The notes beneath the pieces are model-generated. The model ran no database searches. It was not told the DNA's origin and saw nothing but the letters and a program-made list of their open reading frames with translations. Made by a program: the position numbers and the translations under genes. DNA of 64,000 nucleotides from Gyromitra esculenta (taxonomy: Eukaryota > Ascomycota > Pezizomycetes > Pezizales > Discinaceae). This document shows positions 32,595-44,300 of the stretch, piece by piece (positions within the stretch are counted from its first letter, which is position 1; each line of letters starts with the position of its first letter). The stretch is from NCBI GenBank assembly GCA_038503075.1, contig JBCAML010000003.1:3224001-3288000 (forward strand). The letters run 5' to 3'.

Positions 32595-35002
32595 AGTGGG
32601 CGAGTTAACGAGTGTGTTGAATTAATATTGTCGAAGGGGGGAGATTCCCCTAGTGTTTACTGGGTTATAACTCTTATTGAAGACAGCGTGAATCGTAAAG
32701 CGAGACGTTAAAATAATTGGGGGGGCTGAGGTAGTAGGCCAAGCTGTGCCTGCGGGTAGCTAGGGCGTGCGTTAGGAAACGAGGGTGGGAAACAAAGAAA
32801 AGCGTTGCGGTGTTTAGTTAGAAAACAGATCGGTCAGCGCAACGAAAGAGGCGAAGTGTGAAGCGACTGTGTGGAGGATGAATAGTGATGATGGAATTCA
32901 AGAAGCGAAAATAAAGAATGGAAGAGAAGAAAACGGGAAGAAAGCGGACGAGCAGCCGAGCAAGCAAGCTGTCTCGAGGCTGGCTGTCTGTGGGAGTTGA
33001 CTGGTTGATTGCTTATTTTTGGCGATGGACAGACAGCCGAATTGTAGAAGAGGGTTTGAACGAGGGAGGGGGTGGTGGACTTGGGGGGAGCAGGAGCAGA
33101 TGATGGTTGGAATCCTCACGAGAGAGGAAACGGAAAGGGGGACAGCCGTGCAGCAGCTGATGGTTAGACCCCAGAAAAGGAACACTCCCCGAATGAGTGC
33201 GTCGCAAGCAAGTATGTGAACCAGGCCCAAAACGAGCAATGGGCGGCAAGGAGGGTGCGGCGCTGAGCGTTGTGCACTGCCTCTCAAAGCAAGATGTGAT
33301 GCTGGGTGATGCCAAATTAGGCGGAATGGATGGATCCGCGACACACTGAACGGTTTCGGCTAGGATTCGACCAGTGCTCCCGGACCGACAAGAGCGCGAC
33401 TTGTAACAGCAACAAATGCAGCGTCCAAGAGAGAGGAAGGAAGACTTGAGCGACAAGCCAACTTCGAAGGTGCGAAAATGTACCAAAAGAAATGCGTAAA
33501 TTCGTAATTCGTAGACGTGAGATGGTACTTAGGGGGATAATAACTCGGCGACGGTTGGAACTTAAGGAAGGTCTGCCATACAAGGAACCGGTTACCTGAA
33601 GTCTCTTATGCACCAAGTAGGTGAGATCGTCGCGACGTCAGGTCGCAGAACCAGAACAGCTTCCTTGAATTATTCTCCGTTTCTCTCGTTCCAAGGTACA
33701 TGTATCAAAGGCCCTTTTCCCACGGATAGTTGCAACAAGACTTATGCGAGAAACGCCTTTTTGTTTACTTCCCCGTTTTATTTCACGTTTTCCCCCAACA
33801 GCCCTAGGTCAAGGGATCGATCTCGCGATCTCTATTCTTATTGGCCCGCCGGGGAAAACTGATCTACTGATGACTTGCTAAAACCACACAAACAACTGCT
33901 GATAGCTTCTGTGGTAAAGCGAACCAACGCCATATCTATCTGCTGGGAGCATTCGTTTACCTAATTCGGGCAGCTGCCAAGATGTGCTTTATTTGGCATC
34001 AGTGCCCGGCATGAGGTGTGCCTGACGAAGGTGCAGTTTGGATCTTGAGACAGATCGGTTTCAGGCCCCGGAATAGTAATAAGTACAGTCAGCAACCATG
34101 ATTAGGGTTAGGGTTCTATTATCGCCAAAAGGTTGGGGTTGGTGTTGTTTCCTTACAAGCACACATGAAGAAGGATAAATTAGACGGAGTGGTTTACCCA
34201 ATATCGTTCAGGTACAAGATTACTTTATCCAAGTTTATTATGTGCAGGGAGTCAAGGCCCGGTGGTTCCTCCCCACTCTTCTGTGACCTAAAAAGGACCT
34301 GCAGAGGCACTCTAGAACGGCAGTATCTCTTCTTCCTATGCCAAGAGCTAAACGGTGGGTATCCGGCACCCTGTTGACGGTGGGGAAATATCGCTGGTGT
34401 GCGAAATTTCATTAAGATTGGTCATTTGATAGACCCCTCTTTGAAAACTACGAATCACACGCGAAGTCTCCACGGTCAAGCCTGGGACCATGAAAAGTCC
34501 AGCTCAGTTCCTCCTCTAGAAGCCAACCAGCTTTGATCTCAGTATGATCTCAGTCTTTCGTGCGTTTGTCTCAAGCAAGCACTTTCAAATCGCAGCATGC
34601 TATGACGACTGTGGATGTCGCCACACTGAACGACGTCCGATTAAAAAAAGACGGTGGCCCAGGAAAAAAAAGAAAGCAACTAAAAAACCACCGAAGATGC
34701 ATCGAACGCATCATGCAAGATGAACGAGAAGAAGTGAAGTTCTCGGAAGCCCTAAACTCTTGCCGAAGTTCCTTTTCGGCAAGTTAAAAATGGACCCTGC
34801 AATGGTTAGCAAATGAGCGAGGTGGGAAGGTTTGCTCCACAGTTCTTGGTTCCTTGGCTAGGGTTAGGGCATACGGCGAAATTCTTAGCGAGGCCAAGAC
34901 TGTGACCACAGAAAACTTTTCTGTCGAAATCGGACTGTTAACGGCCATCGTCAGAATAAATATCACATATTTTTCCCTACACATCTTCCCACCTCTCTTT
35001 CG
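32595..35002. other. Divergent promoter interval between the FLC-type and HAS1-like genes
   Basis: 2.4 kb without a supportable gene. Frames of up to 157 codons on the minus strand (32898-33616) are Ser/Pro/Leu-rich and overlap one another in different frames, typical of a pyrimidine-rich leader rather than genes. Telomere-like TTAGGG motifs occur at 34102-34115 and 34859-34869, and a TACATGTA palindrome at 33697-33704. Confidence 0.6.
34102..34115. promoter_or_regulatory. Telomere-like motif TTAGGGTTAGGGTT
   Basis: Two full TTAGGG units plus TT lie 890 bp upstream of the HAS1-like start; a shorter copy (TAGGGTTAGGG) is at 34859-34869, only 134 bp upstream. TTAGGG boxes bound by Tbf1/Teb1-type proteins are known in fungal promoters of ribosome-biogenesis and snoRNA genes, which would fit the downstream gene. 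Confidence 0.4.
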
Positions 35003-37238
35003 ATGGATAAACGAGGACGTTCATTAGGGAAGAGGAAGAGGGAAGTCAAGAAACCAAGATCGAAACCAGACACCGGAGTGGTTATCGAGCACAGATCCCC
35101 ATTTGGGCCCTTCAGGTCGACAGAAGGAGGTGAGAAAATTCGGAAGCAGCCAAGGTCGGTGAACGGACCAAAATCACCGAAACATAAAGCTCGGAAAAGA
35201 GCTATAGATGAGGAATTGGCTGAATCTGAAGAGGATGAAGTATTTGATGGATCAGACGCCGAGATCGTCAATGAAGTGATTTCATCAGATGCAAAGGTCT
35301 TTTTAGACCTGGATATCGCTCCTGAAATCCAAAGGGCCATCGCTTCGATGGGGTTCTTAGAATTGAAAGAAGTCCAACGGAATTCAATCCCTTCAATCCT
35401 TGCTAGGAAAGATGTAAGATTCTTTTCTTCACTTTTTTCTTCATTGACCTTCATTCATTTACGTATCATCAATTCTAACATATCAATATGTAGGTCGTAA
35501 TCACATCTAAACCTGGAAGCGGAAAATCTTTTACTGCTCTTGCATCATCGGCTTCTATTCTTGCATCTAAGAGGTTTAAACCCCGTAGTGGTACGGGCGT
35601 TATTGTCTTAACTCCCACCCGCGAGCTAGCCCACCAACTCCTCAGTGTCACGTCCGAGCTCCTTGCCGGCAGCATCCAGACCTCCGGCATCATAACCGAC
35701 GGCTCCAACTTCCGATCCGAAGCCGAGAAGATAGAGAGGGGGATTAATATCCTTATCGCTACTCCTCGGCGACTACTAGAACATCTTAAGAAAAGTACAG
35801 CGTTCATCGTGAAAGATCTTAAGGTCCTGGTATTGGATGATACAGAGCGGCTATTGGATACGGAGACGAAAGAAGTGGTAAAGGATATTAGCGAGCTCCT
35901 TCCAAAGAGGAAACAGACAATTCTCCTTGGCGCTACTCCTGTTTCCAACAGCGCTGCAGAGATACTACACCTGAGGAAGGCGATAAGCATAAGTGCTGAA
36001 GGTGTAAATGAACAAGAACCCCTGGTTGTTGAAGGTCGAGTTCAAGGCTACGTAGTGATTGAGCCTGAAAAGCGATTTCTACTACTCTTCTCGTTCTTGA
36101 AGAAATTCCAGAAGAAGAAGGTGGTCATCGTTGTTTCTTCAACAGCCGCTGCGAAAGCTTATGGGAATATTTTGAATGCCATGGGTCTGTCGGTACTCGA
36201 TATCCACGGGAAGCAGACTACTCAGAAGCGGGCTGCGAACCTTGAAGAATTCAAAGGTGCTGAACAGGGGACTCTAATATGTACGGATGTAGTGGTACAA
36301 AGCCTTAAGGTATGTGAGCGGGCCCAGCCACTCTTTACCCTACCACTCACGTTCTCTATGATGAGGATAAATTGGTCCGTGTTAATGAGGCGGATTAAGA
36401 CCCCGCTACATGAAAACAAAACCATACGAGTTTCTAACTCTCTCTGATCCCCATTACACTTTACGCTTTCCTTCTTTCTATTCCTTTTCACCACAGAGGA
36501 AGCGCTTGTCACTAACATACCACCTTCAAGATTCCTGCTGTTGACCGGCACATCCAATATGACCCTCCCGAAGACCCTCAACGCTACATCTCCCGTATCG
36601 GTCGTACGGCGAATAAAAGCGTGATTTTCCTACTACCCTTCGAGTCAAGTTTTGTAGACTACTTGAAGGAGAACAGTGTCACGACTGAGGAATTTGAGTT
36701 CTCGAGTAAGCAACTCGCAACCGTACAAGGTAACCTCGAGAAATTAATATCGAAAAACTATGCGTTGAACTGCGAGGCGAAGGATGCATTCCGGTCAGTA
36801 TTTTCACTCTCCTGCATTCATTTTGCTGTAGAGAGAGAAGGATTTCTTGATATGATGAGAAGAAATTGGTCCGTGTTAATGAGGCGGATTAAGACCCCGC
36901 TAAATGAAAACGAAACCATACGAGTTTTTAACTCACCCTGATTCAATTTCCCCCATCTCTCTCCATCGCTAGCCTTTCACCAAGACCCCTTCTCGACGTA
37001 GCTAACCGCAAACTTGTACTTCAGATCATACCTCAAGAACTACACAGTACATATTCTTCCATCCGTATTTGATGTGTCTAAACTAGATGTGGTGAAGACG
37101 GCAAAAAGTTTCGGATTCGATACACCCCCGAGGGTAGAGGTCAAGGAGCCTGAAGAAAAAGAAGAGAAGTGGAAAATGACCTATGGACCAGCAAGGCCAG
37201 GAGTCAAGGGTGTTAAAAGGCGGAAAATCACGGCTTAA
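35003..37238 (+). CDS. HAS1-like DEAD-box protein with degenerate catalytic motifs
   Basis: Four exons: 35003-35413, 35494-36309, 36531-36793, 37025-37238; 567 residues. The basic N-terminus is followed by a Q-motif region and two RecA-like domains. The C-terminal half ([42 protein letters not shown], and [19 protein letters not shown]) is unmistakably the Has1/DDX18 branch, which acts in 40S and 60S subunit maturation in the nucleolus. The motifs have decayed: motif I is KPGSGKS (145-149 retained), Ib TPRRL, motif II DDTE at 252-255 instead of DEAD, motif III GAT, motif V VVVQSLK instead of AARGLD, and motif [10 protein letters not shown] instead of HRVGRTAR. The frame is intact, so it may be a pseudo-helicase paralog. 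Introns 3 and 4 of the locus (36310-36530 and 36794-37024) are about four times the usual length and share a 91-bp segment. Confidence 0.85.
36358..36448 (+). repeat. 91-bp intron-borne repeat, copy A
   Basis: This lies inside the 221-bp intron 36310-36530 of the HAS1-like gene. It starts ATGATGAG and ends CTGAT, and matches copy B (36852-36942) at about 84 of 91 positions without gaps. The shared block includes AATTGGTCCGTGTTAATGAG. Sequence around it in the two introns is different. Confidence 0.93.
36852..36942 (+). repeat. 91-bp intron-borne repeat, copy B
   Basis: Second copy of the same segment, inside the 231-bp intron 36794-37024 of the same gene and in the same orientation. It is followed by a pyrimidine tract and the real acceptor CTTCAG. 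The two exons flanking the copies show no similar duplication, so this is not a simple tandem duplication of an exon. Confidence 0.93.
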
Positions 37239-39778
37239 CGGATGTAATGCTTACTTGTAGTATATAAGATCTTAATTGTTTAGAATGATTATGAGTATCA
37301 GTACGTACTTCCTGCCAGTGAACCGAGTAACCACCTTGGCACTCGTGAGGAGGGTGGGTATCGTAACGTGAGTTGTGCAAACGGTTTCTTAGTGAGTGTG
37401 ATAGTTATTTCCTTTTTATTTCCCCGTTCTTCTCGTTCCAGTTGGAATTTGAGAAATCGGATCGTCATTCTACGGATGCCTGGCGGCTTTTATTTCTACC
37501 TGACCAGACATACCACGACGAATCCAAGATTGATATTTTGGTCACATTCTTTGATGTGACCATTCGGGAACTCTAATGTGCGTTCAACCAACAGCCCAGT
37601 TGCACGTTACAATTCGTTTTTCCGGTACATTTCATTTCTCATTTTTATACTGGGGAATATATTTAGCTAGCATGAATATAAATGGTTTTTCTCCCCACTG
37701 TTACTATCAAGTAAGACTTGGATCAACGGCGTTGCTTCCGCGGAGGGAAAAAAAAAAAGATCGCTCACCGCCGATCCTTGGCCATGAAGATTACTCCTGA
37801 AAATCATCCACGTATTGACCTAAGACCACTAAGCACTGGCCAACGAATTCCTATTTTCTAATCAGTAGGGCAGTACCAACCACTTGTGGTTGACTCCCCA
37901 GAACCAGAGTAGAGCGATGTTCATTATCGCTGATCAACCCTACTCTAGTTACGATTGCGGCTGCTCAAGTTGTCAATCTCCTCCTCTTGCCGTTTCATAG
38001 GGCCGGTGGTACGTACTTGTAGTCGGAGCCAAGTCCCTTGGTCTAGACGACGCGTCATCCCGTTGCTCCCGTCCCGTAAACAATAAAACAGTAAAATACG
38101 GTAATGGAACAAATGTAGTAGAGTATGTAGATACATGTAGTAAGGTTACGGACCCTGACGCCGTGAGGCTGTGCTGATGTCGTTTTACTTCAACCCTAAA
38201 TCTTAAATATTCTTCCAAACCTAGTATTGGCCCGTTGCTTGGTACGGTTAAAACTGCCCCCCCTGCTTGACACCAAGGGGGAAGAAGCCTTTGTAGTGGA
38301 AATGAAATATCTCTTCTTGCGTGGGGCTTTTTTGATAGTTGGTGTGTACATAAGCTCTTGGCTTGAGAGCAGTCATGGAGTGTCACTCGTAAGATCAGGG
38401 TTGCATGTCATGGATCTTCCCTTCTTTGGCCGGATAAGGTATCTGCTGGGCTCTTTGTAATGCCAACACGTGCACGGCTCTTCGGCAATGCCAGAGTTCC
38501 AAAGGACTGCTTTCTAGAATAGAAGGTCGTTCGTTAGTCTTATTCCAAGGGGTTGGATATATTAAGGGCCGGTTTACGCACGTAGGTATACGGTGGGGTG
38601 CTGCAGGTGTTGTTTGGGTCTAGCTTACTTTGGATTATACCCTCAATGGTGGAAAAGGTTACGAGTGACGATTTGTGACTGCAACTGCTTAACGATGGGC
38701 TCTCGGGGATGGTTAGCGGCCATTAAGACCGTGTGTAGTAGTATTAGAAGTGTGGGTTATTTGGGTTACGATGCGTTACTCTGGAGCACCTTTAAACTCT
38801 CGGGGGTAAAAGAGTGGCCTGGACTGAGCATTGTTAAAGTGCGTTGAGAGTATTTACCCGCAAAAGGAATATTTTATGACGGCACGGAGCTTTATTGAAG
38901 GTTGATTTGAAACTGCCTAGTCCAGGTCACTTCACTGTACCTGAGACTTTACGGTTTTCTATAAATATAATCTGGTCCATGGCTAACTGTTTCCGTTCAA
39001 AGATAGAAAAAGAAAAGATTGCAGGTACACTTGATGTTGGGGGAAGGGGGGGTTATGCTAGGGGTTGCTGGTTCGAGAGCCTTGCTGCTCTCCTTACTTA
39101 GCTTTGGTCCTTGGACGTTTCTGGGGTGGGTTTTTTTAGCTTCTTGTCTTATCCTGGTGATAGTATACTATTTCTTGCTTTGTAATTATCCTCAATCCCT
39201 CGGTTTCAATCCCAAGTCTATGTGAGCATCATAATTAAGGGTCAACCGGGTTCAATAGTAAACTAATAGCAGGGCTTTACGAAGTATGGTTCATCCCACT
39301 ACGAAGATATTCGCCCCTCCAGTGAATACGACCTGTCTTGCCATACAGATATCTAACTCGCCAAGGGGATATTTAACCACTTACAGGATACGCTATCTCG
39401 TCATGGGGGTAAATTTATAACAAATAGGCACCGGCTTTATCATGAGTATGGTGGACGTAACCTTTTTTGAGGGATAGCCTCTGTTGGCCTGAACTTGCAG
39501 GTCGAAGAGGGAAATACTTCAGCCAACAACGTGAAGCATGGGCTGTTGCTGTTGTGAATAGAGCGTTATTCTAATAAGACCTAATAGAGAAATCACGAGT
39601 GATTACTTGTGATCTTATTGGTTGCCACTTATCCCTATCACATTAAACGAAGAAAATCGGTACATAATAACTAAAGAATAAACAAGGATATAAACGTGGG
39701 TCCCGGGAAGTTTTTAAGTTACCCCAAACAACTAAAACCAACCCAGAGAATTTCCAAATATATATTGGACTCTGTCCA
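37239..39778. other. 2.5-kb intergenic interval
   Basis: This separates the 3' ends of the HAS1-like gene and the F-box/ankyrin gene. No frame has family resemblance or splice structure. One TACATGTA palindrome is at 38132-38139. A near-palindrome, TCACGAGTGATTACTTGTGA, is at about 39593-39612. Confidence 0.6.
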
Positions 39779-40723
39779 TCAAAGTAGATCGATAGGTTCC
39801 TTCAAACAACTCTCACCCCAGCGAGTCCAATGAAATATGAAAATGGTCTTCCGCGGTACTGTTTCCCAAGATCGCCGTTTTGATTTGAACTCATGGCCGG
39901 TACGCTCAAGACACACATAATCGAAGTAGCGATTTGGGATTGTAACGTCAGCTCCAAGCTTCAGCAGTTGATCTATGACCCCGTAATCGCCGCGCGCTGC
40001 GAAATGGAGAGCAGTATCACCCGAGCTTTTTTCCCGAACATTTATCCCAACACCATGCTCCACCAGGAACTTAATCACATCACAAGATTCGTTGAAGTGA
40101 TTTTCCACTGTCAGGTGAAGTGCTGTCCTTCCACGGGCGTCCTGCGCACCAATATCGAGTCCCAGCATTACTAGAAACTGGAGCATCGGTATTTTAGGCC
40201 TAGGATTCATATAGGACGATACTGCTAAATGGACCAAGCTCTTTCCCTTCCAATCGATAGAAGTGTCTGCTCCCCTGCGCACGAGGTATCTAGCCATCTC
40301 GACATGGCTATTCTCCACCGCGAAATGAAGCGCCGTTTTTCCATGAAACTTATCTTTGAGGTCGATTTCGAATCCGCGGTTTAAGAGAATTTCTGCCAGA
40401 GGAATCATCCCTCTTGCAGCAGCCCAGTGAAACGCTGTCAGTCTACCATGGTCGGTGGCGTACATGTCCGCCCCGTGTTCGAGCACTATTTCCGCCAGAC
40501 CCCCGTATCCATTCATTGCTGCCCAACAAATAGGCCTATAGCCGGGTGTAAGGTATCCGTCGGTTACTGCGCTGTATGGCCCAAGGTCGGCTTCGAGAAT
40601 TGGTATCATGAGGTTAGCGAGATGGGGATAAGCTTCAATAAAATCTTTCAGGGTGACCCGATTTAGATTTTTGGCGATTTCTATGAAGAGCTCGTTTGGG
40701 AACCAGAGAGCTAGAATCGACAT
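39779..40723 (-). CDS. Ankyrin-repeat protein with F-box-like N-terminus
   Basis: A single exon of 314 residues with ATG at 40723-40721. The N-terminus, LWFPNELFIEIAKNLNRVTL then KDFIEAYPHLANLM, fits the short F-box-like helix found before ankyrin repeats in many Pezizomycotina proteins. Six ankyrin repeats follow from about residue 60 to 275; recognisable starts are RPICWAAMNGYGG, LTAFHWAAARGM, KTALHFAVENSH, KSLVHLAVSS, RTALHLTVENHF and DTALHFAARGDY. The C-terminal 45 residues are basic and aromatic without a known motif. Probable role: substrate adaptor of a ubiquitin ligase, or a protein-binding scaffold; the partner is unknown. A kinase-ankyrin fusion lies about 19 kb away on the same strand. 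Confidence 0.85.
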   Translation of the reverse strand: MSILALWFPNELFIEIAKNLNRVTLKDFIEAYPHLANLMIPILEADLGPYSAVTDGYLTPGYRPICWAAMNGYGGLAEIVLEHGADMYATDHGRLTAFHWAAARGMIPLAEILLNRGFEIDLKDKFHGKTALHFAVENSHVEMARYLVRRGADTSIDWKGKSLVHLAVSSYMNPRPKIPMLQFLVMLGLDIGAQDARGRTALHLTVENHFNESCDVIKFLVEHGVGINVREKSSGDTALHFAARGDYGVIDQLLKLGADVTIPNRYFDYVCLERTGHEFKSKRRSWETVPRKTIFIFHWTRWGESCLKEPIDLL

Positions 40724-41388
40724 AATGAGAGGCAGTATCTTTTATCGAGTTCTGTGAATGTTTAAAGGAATGTCGCTGGGGAGCTCTACTCTGCTCTTCT
40801 GTGAGGCTGAGCATGTTGCGCTAAACTACTTTCAGCGACGATAGGTGCAAGGTGATATTAACTTTAGGCGAGTGATCGCGCATGATTTATCTTCGGTTTT
40901 CCTCCTCACAGCATTGAATCTGTCGAGTCGAGGTCAGGGCCCACGCCGAATGATTAATCATGATGATCTAGAACATGAAGTTAAGAGTTTTGCGGATGCC
41001 CCTAAATATCTATTGTAGCCAACTTACTAGAGAAAAAAAGCCCCTCATTGCAACCTGAGGGTGAAAAAAAGATCACGATACAAAAAAATCAGCAAAAAAA
41101 ATACCGCGTCACTATACTAAAAAGGATTATACTTATGTTCCCGACTCCGCCCAAAGCACCCTTTTCCCCCTTGGATAGATAAAGGCTATGAAAAATAAAA
41201 GAGCCGAAAAAAGAACACAAGTACAGACGCATACACGCTCACCACAACTATAGTACAATGCAGTAAAGCAAATGAAGAAATGAGCAGAATAACAGGAACA
41301 AACCTTCCAGCAAAAACCCAAATTCTTGCGACGGCCATCGAATTTCGTCTCAAAACATTAGCCTTGGCCCCAGATCGAAATAGAACGA
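40724..41388. other. Intergenic between PRP24/SART3 3' end and the ankyrin gene
   Basis: 665 bp, AT-rich, with no supported gene. Both flanking genes are on the minus strand, so this holds the ankyrin gene promoter and the 3' UTR of PRP24/SART3. A-rich runs lie at 41030-41105. Confidence 0.6.
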
Positions 41389-44300
41389 CTATTTTCTCAG
41401 GAACATCGCCTTAAAATCCGCGTTTGACTTTGCCGGTTTTCCAACCTCCCCATCAGCCATCACTGTATCTCCCTCAGCACCCTTCTTCGCTTCCTCTCCA
41501 CCTGCCGCGGCCTTCGGCCTCCCTATCGATCCGGTGAACCCCAACCCAGTCCTCCGCTTCTGACCCCTTGATGCTCCTGCACCGCCCCTCAGTACACTTG
41601 ACGGCGCGGCAAATAATGCACCTTTGCCCTCCTCCTTCTTACCCGCCGTTGCGAACCCCTTCGTTTGCTTCATCTCCGGCTTCTGTTTCATCAAATCTGG
41701 TAAACTGCCGATAGAAATTCTCTTTCCCGCAAGATCACTCCCATCCAGCGCCAACGTAGCCTTCCCTGCATCCACCACAGACTCATATTCCACAATTGCG
41801 CCTTGATGGTCTGGCCGCAACGCAACTTTACGGAGAGGACCAAATCTTTCAAACATCTCGCGGATCTTCGTATCGTTGACCGTATCAGCGACATTCATGA
41901 CGCCAAGCGTCTTCTTCTTGATATCATCGAAAGACGGAGCCGAAGCCGAAGCGGGCGGAGAACCGGCTCCACCTGAGGTTGCTGGCGAGGCTGTGCTCAT
42001 GTTGTCCCCATTTGTACGGTTGTGGCCACGATCGCTGCTCGGTGTGCCGTCTCTTGGGGCGTCGACTGCATTGCCGGGTTTTTGCTTCCCGGGGTTGGCT
42101 TGGGCAATACTAACGTCAAGAATACGGGATTTGAGCTGTGTCCCATTCAGTTCGAGGGATGCTTCCGCTTGCTCCTGTAATTTACGGGTTAACATAAGTA
42201 ACAATATCTTGAAGCATAGTGGGATCTTCTACCCTAGAAGTGAAAGCTACAAACCCAAAGCCCTTATGTGTCCCCTTCCTTGGACCAGGGGGTACTCGGA
42301 TCTTCTCGATCTGCCCGTATTTCTTAAACAAATCAAGAAGATCTTTTTCAGTGGCTTGGAAATCAATATTCCTAATATAAAGCTCGCGACCTTCATGTCT
42401 ATACTAGAACATCAGTATCAACCATATCTCGCGGAGGAAAACCAAAAAGGGAATCATGGGGGAAACCATACACTGGGCCTGATCGGTCTTTCTTCTGGTT
42501 GGGTGCAGATATCTTCGCCACCAATTTTTCCTTCTCCCCCAATTGCTTCCCATCCAACTGCGTTGCCCTCTGGGCTTGCTCGGGAGATACGAATTGGACA
42601 TAGCAGAAGCGCCGATGGCTGTTATACTTCAAGCTCGGGAAGCGAACATCGACAATTTCGCCAAGCTTAAAAACCACCCAATTAGCTTACGGGCTCAAAG
42701 ATTGGACAAATGCTCAACCGAATCCATGAAGGACTTACACCCTTAAATAAATTCCTGATATAGGCCTCGTCAGCAGAGGGCGGGAAATTCGTAACATAAA
42801 GCGTCGATCCTGTCCCGATCTGGACTTCAATCGGGCGTCCTTCAACATATTTCCCGTCTCTAGTCTGAGCCGTGAGGACATCTTCCTTGGTGTCAAACTC
42901 AACAGTCGCAGTTGACGACTTTCCGTCCTTTTCCGTAAGGATTTTCAAGCTGTTTATCGTACCACACTTTTTGGGATCAAAGGTCAGTACGATGAAGTGT
43001 TCCACCGCGGAAAGGCAGGGGACAGGTATAATACTACTCACATCTCTGAAAAACTGCCGGACTTTCACTTCCTGGTAGTCTGGTGGTAGGTTCTTGACAA
43101 TAACTGTGGTATTCTCACGATCTCGTTTGGCCGCGGAAGCTGCCGAGGGAAGTGCAGGCTCTGATGGCATGTCTTGATCCATTTCCTCCGGTCTAGGTTT
43201 TTTACTGGGTTGAGTATCATCAACAGTCTCAACAAAACTTCGTCGCCGTTTTGAACTAGCCCGAGACTCCTCAGGTTGCGCTGCCTCAACTTCCTGTTGC
43301 TGCTCCTGTTTTATTTCCATTGCTTGCGCTTGCTGGTAGACTGCCACCTGTGCTTCCTATTCCGGTGTCAGAGCTATTCTACCAAGCAGTTATGATAAGA
43401 CAGAAAATAAAATACCTGACTTCGTCTCTCCTGAATCTCCGTCAATAGTTTCCTATGCCGAATAGTAGCCCACTCCACCTCCCCAACATCCCCATAATCC
43501 TCCACGTGATTCCTATAAGTCTCCAATATCTTCTCCGGCCAATCAAGAGTTTTCACCCTCAAAGCCTGCTTCAAGACATTCCCAGCAGACTCCTTCGTCT
43601 GGTTCGCCAAAGACCAGTAGTAATACCGTAACCAGAACTCATAAGACTGGTCGTGACATTTTACAAGTTCCTTCCAGATATCACTCGCAGATTCGAATTT
43701 CTTCGCTAGGGTGCAGAAGTTGATATGAATCCGCTGCAAGCGGTACTCGGGGTCGTTTTTACCGGTTTCTGTCACAGCTTCCGATATGCCCATTTCTGCC
43801 ATATCGAAATCGTCCTCGCCGGCATCATGCTCGAATGCTCGTCGCTTCAGGAATCCACACCATGCAATATTCACCTTCAGCACTTCCTCCAACCCACCTA
43901 GGTCCAGCATTCCAGTTTTGGTCGCTTTATGCTTAACGTCCGAGACTTCTTCAAAGGGCTTATAACCTCGTTCCAAAGCGATGATGTACTGCGCCCACAG
44001 AGTTCCAGACCACGGGCAATGGCGAGTCGCGCGCTTCAGCAGCGATATAGCGCGCGGCGAGGTGTTGGCGCGCTCGAGAACAAAATAGACGTAGGTTTCC
44101 CAGACTCTTGCCTGATCTCCAAAGCGCAATAGACACCGTTCGTAGAGCGTGCAGGCCATTTCGACATCCAGTTTCTTTTTCGGCTGGTTGGTTTCCCATT
44201 TTAGGTATTCGTCCCATGTATTCCACTCTTCTGTGAGGTTGTCCTTTTCGCGCTTGAGGCGGAGCTCGTAAATCTCGCGACTGGAGTACTTTTCAAAGGC

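Noticed and set aside
32898..33616. Several 99-157-codon minus-strand frames upstream of the FLC-type gene
   Set aside because: They overlap in different frames, are Ser/Pro/Leu-rich, and lack splice structure; best explained as pyrimidine-rich leader or promoter.
35475..35990. 171-codon minus-strand open frame
   Set aside because: Antisense to exon 2 of the HAS1-like gene, whose helicase motifs are on the plus strand.
41876..42670. 264-codon plus-strand open frame
   Set aside because: Antisense to the RRM region of PRP24/SART3 and crosses two of its introns; no domain recognised.
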